Positions 55,094 through 64,000 of a stretch of DNA of 64,000 nt are shown here, one piece after another. Source of the DNA: Toxoplasma gondii ME49 (lineage: Eukaryota > Apicomplexa > Conoidasida > Eucoccidiorida > Sarcocystidae); assembly GCF_000006565.2 (NCBI RefSeq), contig NC_031477.1:2450043-2514042 (forward strand). The letters are read 5' to 3'. The translations under genes and the position numbers were made by a program. How positions within the stretch are numbered: the stretch's first letter is position 1; each line of letters starts with the position of its first letter. The notes beneath the pieces were generated by a model. The model was not told where the DNA came from. It did not search any database and saw only the letters and a program-made list of their open reading frames with translations.

Positions 55094-57245
55094 GACATAC
55101 ATACTTATGGAGACACTGAGCTGGAGCAATGTATGGGGACTGACACAGATGGGTTTTCGGTCAAGACAGTCAGGAGTCGATGTGCTTCCAGACGTTCTGA
55201 TTCGGCTATCTGAGCTGTCAAGAAAACCGTTTAGATATAAACGTCCAAGGCAAGAAAGGATTTAGGAGCGCGCGATCCTGACCCCACAGAGAGACAGCAG
55301 TCTCCCAAGCAAACGCCAAAGCGTCGAGAACCTCTCTCCAGCTGCAGAAGCACGATGCGGCGCGCAAGAGGCAGAAATACGGCGATCCGAGAACGTCGTC
55401 TACACCCGATGCTTTCACGAAGGAAACAAGAACTGGGTTTCCCTGAACTCGTAGCTTGAATTCCATCAAGTGGACTGAGTCGTCCGAGTTTATTCAGAAC
55501 TTCTGAACAGTTTTGACGTCAATTGACGCTTCGGACAGCCGCACATTTCGAAGCGACGATTCGGCGGAAATTCGTCCAGCTGTGGGGAGCGTGAAGACGC
55601 AAGCGACGCAGCCGCGAAAGAGGCACGTCAGTTTGCCAGCAACGCGGCCAAGCTTTGAACGGTAAAACTTACTTTCTTTGGCTTTCTTGTACCATTTCTT
55701 CACGACCATTGGATTCGTCACGAACGCCTTCAGATACTTGAAAACGACTTTGGTGTATCTGCAGACACGCATGCAAGAGCGGAGAGCAGAAGCGCCTCTG
55801 AGGAGCCACACTCGAGGCGCGCAAACTCGGGGGGCTGCATGCCCACGAGGCCCAAGGTCGGAAATCCACACGGCCAAAGGGCGACCCTCACAGTCGGAGA
55901 AAAAAAGACGATCACAGAGGGCAGCAGCGAAGAGGCAAGAAAAGAAAAGAAGAAACGAAGGAGCCGAAACGAAGAGAGACGAAGAAGAGAAAGAGAGAGC
56001 GCAGAGCAAGGGAGGGCAGGACGCAGACGCGAGAGGGGAGAGCGAGAAGACGAGAACGAGAAAACATGTTGTGAGGAAAGGATCGGGAGGACGAGGGCGC
56101 CGCAATGCAGAGGATGAGAGGACGAAACAGGGACAGTGGCAGAGAGTGAAGAAAAGAGCAACAAATGGCGGCAGAGCGAAAACCTCGACGGACGGAGACA
56201 GCAGACACAGAATAGAGCGGAGAGGAGAGAGAGACAGAAGAGGAGAGAGACCGAAGAGGGGAGAGAAGGAAAGCGACAAAGTGACCGGGGATGGTTTGGA
56301 GAAACGGTAGGACGTCAAGTTGCATAAGGAATGGCCCCTGACAGGAGAGAGGAACAAAGAGAACAAAACTGACTTTCTTTCTGCGTACTTGACAAGTGCA
56401 GAGCAGAGACCGCGCACCACTCTCTCCAACAGCCGCAGGAGTGCCCCAGCCGAGCACCAGCGCGCAAAGAATCCAGCGCCATTCGTTCTGTCGCTTCCCG
56501 CTCTCCGAGAAGAGAGCGACGGACGACTTCGCCCCTCTGACCTTGGAGAGAAAGACGCGCTTGCAGAGACACTGGGATCAGCCTGGCTCACAGAAGCGCC
56601 AGAGGCGGAGGAAGGAGGGGAAGAAGAGGAAGAAGACGAAGAAGAGGAAGGAGGAGGTGAAGAAGAGGACGAAGAGGGAGGAGACAAAGGAGACACGGTT
56701 GTTCTTCCGTCTTGTTCCGACCCTCCTGTTGTTTGGGAGAATTGGCGAGTCGACGCGAGAAAAGAAGAGTCGTAAGGGAAGCGGCGAGGGCCGGCGCCGC
56801 TGAGACCCCACACGGGCGGGAGGGTGTCCCCTCTCAGCGTGGTGACTCGGCCGTCGCGGGGAGACGAGAGAGAAGAAAGCAGGGAGAGCTCGTGACGCGT
56901 TCGCGGTGACGGAGAGAGCGGAGACAGCACGGAGACAGTGCGTGGAACGCCCGCGCGAGACGGCGGCATGACGCAGTCTGTCAAGAAGCTTCTGGAAGAG
57001 AAGAGGCGAGGGGAAAACGCGAGAGAACTGAGAGGAGGCCCTACGTGGGCACCGCTATAGAAGACGGGGAAAACGGAACGAGAGCAAGGAGTTGCCGAGC
57101 GTCCGAAGGCACTTGAAGCCTCATGCAGAGCTCCGCGAACCTCTACAGCTGCTCCGCTCTCCCTTCCGTCTTTGCTCCGAAGAAAGTGGGGATGGAGCAA
57201 GCGAGGACCCCCGGAGGCCCTCAAGGGCCGCCACAGTCGCCTCAT
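45445..57245 (-). CDS. LETM1 mitochondrial inner-membrane protein, 14 exons
   Basis: A LETM1-family protein, which acts in mitochondrial K+/H+ or Ca2+/H+ exchange and volume control. Exons in order: 56374..57245, 55673..55758, 54642..54772, 53619..53749, 52607..52707, 51724..51905, 50982..51046, 50143..50287, 49475..49877, 48193..48655, 47690..47794, 46991..47289, 46112..46209, 45445..45669; 1101 residues, every junction in phase. ATG 57245 gives an Arg-rich, acid-free presequence ([13 protein letters not shown]) suited to mitochondrial import. Exons 2-4 give [20 protein letters not shown] and the transmembrane block [20 protein letters not shown], then [15 protein letters not shown]. Exons 5-9 hold the matrix LETM/RBD domain: [100 protein letters not shown]. 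Exons 9-14 encode a long Ala/Glu-rich, coiled-coil tail with no EF-hand seen. A donor at GTACGC, slightly upstream in exon 1, is also in phase. Confidence 0.92.
46665..46752. repeat. (TA)n and (GATA)n microsatellite in LETM1 intron
   Basis: Two TA runs separated by a tacgcacaca segment and ending in a gatagata stretch, between exons 46112..46209 and 46991..47289. Confidence 0.9.
50291..50365. repeat. 11-bp minisatellite forming the acceptor pyrimidine tract
   Basis: About seven units of ggagaaaaca(t/a) on the + strand, alternating atggagaaaac and aaggagaaaac. On the transcribed - strand this reads ttttctccatg/ttttctccttg and ends directly at the CAG acceptor of exon 50143..50287. Confidence 0.9.
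50737..50824. repeat. paired (TA)n microsatellites in the GC-AG intron
   Basis: Two TA runs of about 26 and 31 bp separated by an atctatcgatctatctatc segment, inside the GC-AG intron of LETM1. Confidence 0.9.
52468..52516. repeat. short GAGAGAGGCCAGCC tandem repeat
   Basis: About three tandem copies of gagagaggccagccga in the LETM1 intron between exons 52607..52707 and 51724..51905. Confidence 0.8.
53838..53884. repeat. (TA)n microsatellite in LETM1 intron
   Basis: Alternating TA with an aataaataaat interruption, about 90 bp 5' (on the transcript) of exon 53619..53749. Confidence 0.9.
54822..54866. repeat. 12-bp GC-rich tandem repeat
   Basis: Three to four copies of gcgcggctgca(t/g) in the LETM1 intron just 5' of exon 54642..54772. 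It is unusually GC-rich for an intron here. Confidence 0.85.
55041..55097. repeat. (TA)n/(TACA)n microsatellite in LETM1 intron
   Basis: tacatacatacatata passing into pure TA, in the intron between exons 55673..55758 and 54642..54772. Confidence 0.9.
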
Positions 57246-58883
57246 GGGGTTGAAGGCGAAGAGCGGAGAGTGGGGGGAAGATCCTGGAGCAGGAGGCAGA
57301 AAGAAAGTAAAGGAAATGGAGAACTGGGTGAATCGAAGAAATGCGTGGAAACGGGAAGGAAGGGGAGGAACGGAGGGCTCGCCTTCCCTCTTTACGCGTG
57401 TCAGAAGCACAGGGACCTGGGGGCAAGGGGTGGAAGGAACGAGGAGAAGGACGAAGAACAGGGCGAAGGAGAGGAGAGAAGAGAGAGGAGGAAAAAGAAA
57501 AAACGGAAAAACACAGGGAAAACTCACAAAAAAAACGCACGTGTATCGCAAGGAATTGCTTCCTCTCTCATCGTGGGTCCAGGAGACACAGCGGCAGGCG
57601 GCGCAAAGGCATGACACAAAGCGGGGTCCGCGGCCGCGGCGGGTGAGAAGAAGAAGAAGAAAAGAGACTTCCTTGGCTGCATGCAGTCTCCGTGAATACA
57701 GCCGAGAGAGGCAAGGCTGTGAAAAGGCAGGAAAACGGAGGAAGAAAAGTGAAGTTCGCTTCTCAGTCCAGTGCTGTCGCACCCGCGAGCCCGGGGAGAA
57801 GTTTGCATGCACTCTCTCTGGCGGGAGAAGCTCGCTTGGAGGAAGCGCGCCGACGTCCTCCCGCGATGAACAGCGAGTCAAGGGAAGGTGGCGAAAAAAC
57901 GGAGGAGAGGCGAATTGAAGAGACAGAGAATCCGAGAAAGAGCCCACTCGAGAGAGGCACAGGAACGAAAAGAATCGACGCGAAGTGAGCAGACAGCGCG
58001 GGAACGGGTGTGCAGCGGATCGCGCGCGCGACACTGCAGTGCGGGTGACTGCGCTTGAGTGTAGATACACCTGAGTCGAGTGAGAAAGGCTAAGGAGGCA
58101 TGCCAAGTCGGTGGAATGCGTCAGTGTGTCGTCAGAGAAGAATCCAAGAGAAGGCCTAGCGAAGCGAGAGTTTTATCGCGGCAAACCGACGGAGGGACTT
58201 GTGCGGTGCAAGGAGAGGATCGACACTGGGAACTCGGAACGACTCGAGTCAAGTGTACGTACACCTCAGAAAAGAAGCATGTGTGGAGGAAGTTGAGTAG
58301 CGAGGGGACAGGAATCGAGGCAGAGTGAGCCAAGAGAAGAGCCGGAACAAGAAGAGACCTAGAAACGCAGAAGGCGAGCTGACCCCGAGGGCAACAGAGG
58401 ATGGACATGCGAATTGTGAGATCAAAACGGGTGAATATGTGCTGAGACTCTCCACAGAGGGCAGGCGAGGCTCAGCTGTCTTCCACTTCTTCCTTCACTT
58501 TTTGGAACTCCATTCTGTCGACTTCTCTGTCTGGCACTTCCTCGGCCAGACATCCGTGTCGTTCTCTCGCTTTCTCTGTCTTTCCTTCTCTCTGCTTACC
58601 TTTACTGTTTTTCTCTTCTCTTCGAAGACAGCATTTCCCTCAGCGCCGTTTTCTCGTTCTCATTCCTCCCATTTTTTACTAGTGTGCTTCTCGAGAGAAT
58701 TGGAATCCGGCTCACAAAGCCACAGTGTCAATCAAGGGACTGAAGAGCGAGACTCAGAGTGCCTGCCAAAACCTCGCGCGCGCGAGCCACACACGAAACG
58801 CATGAAAGCAAAAAAACAATTCCGAACGCCTCTGGATTCTTCTCTTGTCTGCACTCATGAATGCATGCGTTATACACATATAC

Positions 58884-58917
<34 letters not shown>

Positions 58918-60340
58918 TTATGTATAAAGGTATATACAACTACATATAGAGATATATGTATAAATACATATAAAAACATAGAGATGTATATCATATGTGG
59001 ATATCTCTATCTTCGTCTCCATATTCGGGTTGATTCTCCTGCTGATGAGTGAAAATGGTCGGTTCCTGATTCACCACATTCTTTCCTCTGCTTACTCGGT
59101 GACCTTTCATCTCGCTCATGGCAGGCGCCTCCCTCTCAGGCTGACGACGTGTCTGAGTCTTTTCTTCTTGAACTGCACAGTATCTTTGTTCCTTTCTCCT
59201 GAGAGCCGCTGAGGCTACACACACACACTTGCTGGAGACACTGGACTCGAAATTCTCTATCAGGGGTCCCCCCAGCGGCTCTGTTATACTAGGAGCATGC
59301 GGATTTCTGCTGGCATTCGCTTCAGCGTTTCGACAGCGAGAGGCGACGCCTCAGAAGCGAAGAGCTGCGGCATACTCTGCGCTGGTGCTCCGTCAAAACC
59401 TAAGGCGTGAGAAGAAAGCTGCAGTGCATGCGTGGTGAAGTGAACAGAGAACCTCAATCGCATGGCGACGAAAGGGTCGTTTTCAGCTCTCCGCTGCAAG
59501 CGTGTCTCGCGGAAAAAATACAAAAAACTCAAAAACGGGAGGCGCAGTCCGCACGGCCCCTGGCGTGGAGCCAGTCCATTCGGAGAGAAAAGTTGAAAAA
59601 CTCCCCTCCCCCCAAAATATACAGAAGGCATTTGCAAGCGCGGGTCTCTCTCCAGCTGCAGTCCTCCGTACTGGGGTCAAACAACGAGAGGGAGGGAAAA
59701 GGACAAAAACAGAGGCTTCTGGCCTCTGCCCCATTCAAAAGAACAGAAAAACTCAAACGGAGTGCGCCGTCTCCCGCTGAGGCAGGAACGAGAAAACGAA
59801 CTCGCGCCTCGCGGTGTATGTACACCCCAGCGATGTGGATCTACGGACAGCTACAGACACGCTTCTTTCCTGCGAAGGAGAGGAAAGAGCCTGGGCGAAC
59901 TCGACGCCGGCGCCTCCTTTTTCTTGGTTTTCCTGCGAAAACGTCTTCGACGAAGTTCGGGGCAGACTGACAGCAGACTCTGCCTCCGACTTTGTTTCGA
60001 AAAAACTCGTTTTCTCCGGTGAGACTTCCACCAGCTCCAGCACCGAAAAAAAGCGAGAAGAACGGGAGACACTTCAACCGCTCGCTTCTCTCACACGCCA
60101 CTGCAGACAAATCTACTTCTATATCCAGAACTGCATGAATATGCAATACAAATACATATATAATTGTATGGATGGATGGATGTACACATATATATATATA
60201 TATATATATATGGGTGTGTCACAAGATGCATGGATAAAGATATTTTTCTGTATAGGACAGAACAGACGTTTAGGGTGGCTTTTCCTCTTCTCTTGGTCTG
60301 CAGCATGGGGGTCTGAGCACTGAAGAGTCTTCCGCAGTGC
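57246..60340. other. LETM1 promoter and 3' region of right-edge gene
   Basis: 3.1 kb between two - genes. The part nearest LETM1 (57246-58100) should hold its promoter and 5' UTR. It is purine-rich on + and has TGCATGC elements at about 57680 and 57803; this heptamer is a known ApiAP2-type motif in Toxoplasma promoters. Three copies or near-copies of the recurrent palindrome lie at about 58057, 58252 and 59813. A (TA)n tract is at 58881-58985 and another at about 60187-60212. The open frame that continues LETM1 exon 1 upstream to 58106 is probably 5' UTR. Confidence 0.5.
58881..58985. repeat. (TA)n microsatellite
   Basis: TA and tacata/taaata repeats in the gap upstream of LETM1. Confidence 0.88.
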
Positions 60341-62893
60341 CTAGAAGCACTGAAATCCAGAGACCGTCGCAGGGGAGACAAGCGACCCGCGGCGATAAAC
60401 TCTTTGCCCAGAAGGACTGATGTAGAACTGCACAGGGGTCTCGTTTCCGACGGTGTCCTTCTCTGTCACGAGTCTCTCGCCTTTACCGGTTTCTTCTCTT
60501 CCTCTCTCGGCCCTGGACAGGCTCACGTTGGCCATGCGATTCTCTCGGTTCTCTTCGTCGTCCTCGCACCCCCCTGTGTTCGTACAGTCCGCGAACGTCG
60601 ACGCACGGCGCCGCTCAGATTGTTCGCGTTTGTCCGGGAGGCAGAAACGGCTGCAGACAGCCGCGAGCGATGAGAAGGGGGAGGGAGCCAGCGCCGGTTT
60701 CGGAACTGACAAAGAAGGCGCCTGAGCGCGCAGGTGCGTCTCGCGAAGATCTTGAAGCGAGGAGACAGGCCCACCCCCGACAGGCCTTGAGGAAAGAGTC
60801 TGCTTCCTGGCGAGCTCAGGTCTCGGTGCCCGCCGCAGTCCCGGCGCGCATGCAGAGGCGAAGGGCGATGAGGCCGCGGAAGGAGAAACTGAGACTCTGG
60901 AGACCTCTGGCGAGCCGTGGAGGAGCTTGAAAGACGGGGACGTCGTGAACGGCAACTTGCTGTGTACAAACGCCGCAGAGCCGAGAGGACTCTCGTCTTC
61001 TCTCCGAGCCGAAAGCAGTTCCCTCTTTCGGAAGCTCGAGGAGCCCTCTCCGCGGGTCTGCTTCTCAGTCCGATTCTCTGCGAGCGGAGTTAGGTGGGGA
61101 ACTCTGCTCCGTCCGAGCGCGGAGAGAGGTCGCGAAAGAGAGGCCTCAGGAAATCCTTCTCCGCTCTCGCGGGGCGAGCAACCTTGTCCCGGGCAAGCCA
61201 CGAAGAACTCCGAGGAAACGGACGAAAAAGGAGGCGCGCCTGCACCAGCCTCCCTGTCGGACGAAGGCGCCTTCTCACCAGGCGGCGGCGGCGTGGAGAA
61301 GTGAGGAACTCCCGCGAAGGGGGAACAAAGGACGTTTTGCATATCTGCGTCTCCCCTCCGGTTCTCCTTCTCTCCGTTCTCCTGTTCGGACGCTGCGCAG
61401 TCTCCGTGGGGAAAGCACTGAGATGCGCCACAGTCGACGCGCGACGCAGACAGGGGAGGCGACGCAAACGAAGCAGAGAAAGAAGACGCACTCTCGCGCT
61501 GCCTCTCGAGAAGCAGCAGCTGCTGCTGTTCGTTCTGGAAGGACCGCTGCGCGGCCTCTTCCTTGCTTTGTCTCTCCGTCTCGTCCAAAGTGTACAACTG
61601 GACCTGAGGAAACACGAAAGAGCGGATCAGCACAATCTAAAAGACACCTGCGAAGTCGAGGGGGGGCAGCAAAGTGCAGACTTGCTGCGCCTCTTCACAG
61701 CACACTCTTTCCAGAAACAAACGACTGTGCAAGATATATATTTATATATATGGATATCTGCGAATTTACAGAATGAACGGATATATGCGTATATATATAT
61801 GTATTTGTATATATATATATATATATACCAATGGAGAGTGCTGGAAGAGGAGGGGCACAAGGCAGCGGTGTTTCGAGGAGACTAGCCGAATAAGAAACCT
61901 TCGAAACGTCAAAGAAAAAGCATCTCTGCAGGGTGTCAGCAGATGCGAGTGAGCGCACGGCGAAACGAGGACGGAAGTTACAGGGCTTCCGTGAAGAAGC
62001 GCAGACCTGCTCTCACCTTGTTGAATGGCGAAAAGGATATTCTGCGACGCTTCAGCTTCTCCGGTTTGTCGTCTGAAATTGGTAGCGCAACGAAAACGAA
62101 AAAAGAACGGATTCCAAACGCTGAACGCAACCGCTGACACGCACGCGAGTAGCTTGTGCCTCTCTGCGTGACCCGTTCTCTTCTCCACCTCCCTTGTCCC
62201 CGCTCTCCCTTGTTCTCTCTCTGTGACTCCCCGGTGCACAGCAGTCTCTTCCAGATGCGCCGAGCGACTTCAGCGAACGACATTCGGAAACGCAGAGAAA
62301 CGCAGGTGGGCGGTCGGGAGAGAAACCGAGACAACTGCGCAAACAGAGAGGCAGAGACAGAGAACAAGGCGAGGAAAGGGGAGACAGGCGACACAGAGAA
62401 AGACGTGAGAAAAACAGAACGCATGCTTCTGCAAGCACCCCGAAAAGAGGCTGAAAAACCGTCCTCTCCAATCTGACAGGAAGGAGACGCAGAACGAACG
62501 AGACGAAGTGGAAAGCTTTTTCTCACTTTCTCTGCTTCCGTCGAACACTGCGCTACTGCTGCACCGAAGAATCGAGTGCCGGCGCCGTTCTTTCGGCAGT
62601 ACCTTGCCTAAGACAACATCGAGGAACGCACACCAGAACGAACTGCAAAACAAACGCTTTCTTCCAAGGGACTCAAGACGCTTTCCGTTTCTATTTTATT
62701 GTAGTGTATCGACAGAGGAAGAGCGAATGAGCGACGCTGAAAAAGTAGTAGAGCACATCGAGTCCTGAAATACGACGGAACACGCCGGGGCAGCTTGGCG
62801 ACTATACAAATATACAAACATATAAATATACATAAATATGCATATACATATATATATATATATATATAAATATACATATACATGTATACATAC

Positions 62894-62930
<37 letters not shown>

Positions 62931-63800
62931 CATGTATACATATATATATATATATATATACATAAACATGTATACATATATATATACATATATATCGACA
63001 GAGACAGAGGACAAGCTAGAAGCAGAGAGGTCGCATCAGCCTTCAGTGAGGCAATGCTGCGTCTCGATATCAACGTACACCTCTACAGCTGCACAATGGA
63101 CAGACAAAACGAAGCGAGAGAAAAGAGAGATGAGGCAGCTGCGTAAGGACGGCATGGGAAAGGATGCGGCCGAGGGGGAGTCCGCGTCAGGGGATATGAC
63201 TTTCCATGTGGATAAGTCGCAAACATCAGTTTCTTTTCCTCGACACTGAGAGGTCCTTGAAGAGAACAGAAAAGACCAGAGCGACGGGTGTGCGCCCTTG
63301 TCCTCTCCAACTTTCGTTTCGCAACTTTCGCGTCACTTTTTCGCTGGCACATTGCTGATGGCCAAAGCAGCTTACCTTGGACCCGTCGAGCAGCTTGAGG
63401 AACGAAGCGTTCGCCGACGTTCGCAAAATTCATCCGCGAACTCGCTGGAAAGACAAAAAAGTCTCCAAGGCAGTGTGTCTGTGTTGACATTGTGGCCGCC
63501 CTTGGGGAGAAGGATTGCCCAGCTCAGGCCCTCAGGGTGGAGCTCGATAGCTCTGCTTCATTCCATGTGTCTCGACATCGGTGAGTGCCTTCTGTCTGTG
63601 TCTCTTTTGTTCGCTCTCTCTATATATATATGTCCCCTTACACTCTCTCTTCTTCGCTCCTTTCCCCCGAGCTTCTTGTTCCTTTCTTCGCTTTTATGCG
63701 GACTCGCCGAAGACTTACGAACGCCGGTTGACGTGTGAGTTTGGAGGCTCCACGCCTTCGCCATGTACAGCAGCGCCTCCCGAGACTTCTCGCGCAGATC
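60341..63800 (-). CDS. unrecognised multi-exon protein, 5' partial
   Basis: I do not recognise this product. Exons supported by splice sites and phase, in transcript order: 63719..63800 ([19 protein letters not shown]), 63376..63444 ([19 protein letters not shown]), 62527..62607 ([20 protein letters not shown]), then 62017..62072 ([18 protein letters not shown]) and the terminal exon 60341..61603 ([19 protein letters not shown], ending in TAG). At least one exon lies between 62130 and 62450, probably including [18 protein letters not shown], but its limits are not clear. The 420-residue last exon is mostly disordered (Ser, Pro, Glu-rich). It ends in an ordered-looking tail ([20 protein letters not shown]). 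The gene continues past the right edge: the first exon listed begins at an acceptor, not at a start codon. Confidence 0.6.
61736..61830. repeat. (TA)n microsatellite in intron
   Basis: Two TA-rich tracts in the intron just upstream of the terminal exon of the right-edge gene. Confidence 0.85.
62812..62998. repeat. (TA)n/(TACATA)n microsatellite, about 190 bp
   Basis: The longest microsatellite in the window: alternating TA runs separated by catgtatacata segments, in an intron of the right-edge gene. Confidence 0.92.
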
Positions 63801-64000
63801 CTGCGAAAATCCGGAAAAGAGAGACCGTTTACTGAATCATATGATGAACGCAGTCAGAGTCGCTTCATCTTTGACTTCCTCTGAGTCTGCGTAATCAGGC
63901 GTTCTTCCAAAAAGGATCGAGGAAAAACGAGGACATATCGATCCGAGACACGACCTATAAACGGACTGCTACGGATTCGAACGCACACCGTTGTGACGCA

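Noticed and set aside
55494..58106. 870-codon open frame on the - strand as one gene
   Set aside because: Only 56374-57245 of its first part and 55673-55758 near its end read as LETM1 exons. The stretch between them has donor and acceptor sites, and the part above 57245 has no presequence-like start.
63960..64000. T-loop-like GTTCGAATC on the - strand at the right edge
   Set aside because: The flanking bases do not pair as a T-stem and no acceptor stem or anticodon arm can be drawn within the window.

Overview
The window is nuclear DNA of a sarcocystid coccidian (Toxoplasma gondii or a close relative such as Neospora or Hammondia). Reasons: a 708-codon cytosolic HSP90 ending in MEEVD; many short introns with GTGAGT/GTAAGT-like donors; GC-rich third codon positions; gccaaaATGG-type starts; long Ser, Arg and Glu tracts in proteins; and (TA)n/(TACA)n microsatellites outside the assigned exons. 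From memory, HSP90 and TrpRS lie near each other on T. gondii chromosome IX. I could not test this, and the species is not settled from sequence alone.

Layout, left to right: (1) an unrecognised multi-exon + gene open at the left edge (1-4965); (2) a FAF2/UBXD8-like UAS-UBX protein on + (6685-12147); (3) an NKAP homologue with a repetitive RE/RS-rich N-terminus on - (13583-19507); (4) cytosolic-type tryptophanyl-tRNA synthetase with an AlaX-like N-terminal domain on + (23917-28095); (5) a single-exon Nepro/Rmp1-like protein on - (29629-31791); (6) a poorly resolved coding stretch, probably - (32137-33251); (7) HSP90 on + (33362-37756); (8) a B3GNTL1-type glycosyltransferase, the queuosine-tRNA galactosyltransferase family, on - (39436-43091); (9) a LETM1 mitochondrial inner-membrane protein on - in 14 exons (45445-57245); (10) an unrecognised - gene open at the right edge (60341-63800 and beyond).

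For genes 2, 3, 4, 7, 8 and 9 I rebuilt the exon chain by matching donor, acceptor and codon phase. Each chain sums to a whole number of codons with one terminal stop. Gene 1 also closes in phase but is less certain. Genes 6 and 10 are incomplete.

The genes form no operon or single pathway. They are housekeeping functions: ER protein quality control, splicing, tRNA charging, probable tRNA modification, possible RNase MRP biology, chaperoning and mitochondrial ion homeostasis. The most unusual points are a likely GC-AG intron in LETM1 whose acceptor tract is an 11-bp minisatellite, a recurrent 14-bp palindrome (GGTGTACRTACACC) found in non-coding DNA and inside two unrelated coding sequences, and a queuosine-tRNA glycosyltransferase homologue split by two low-complexity insertions.
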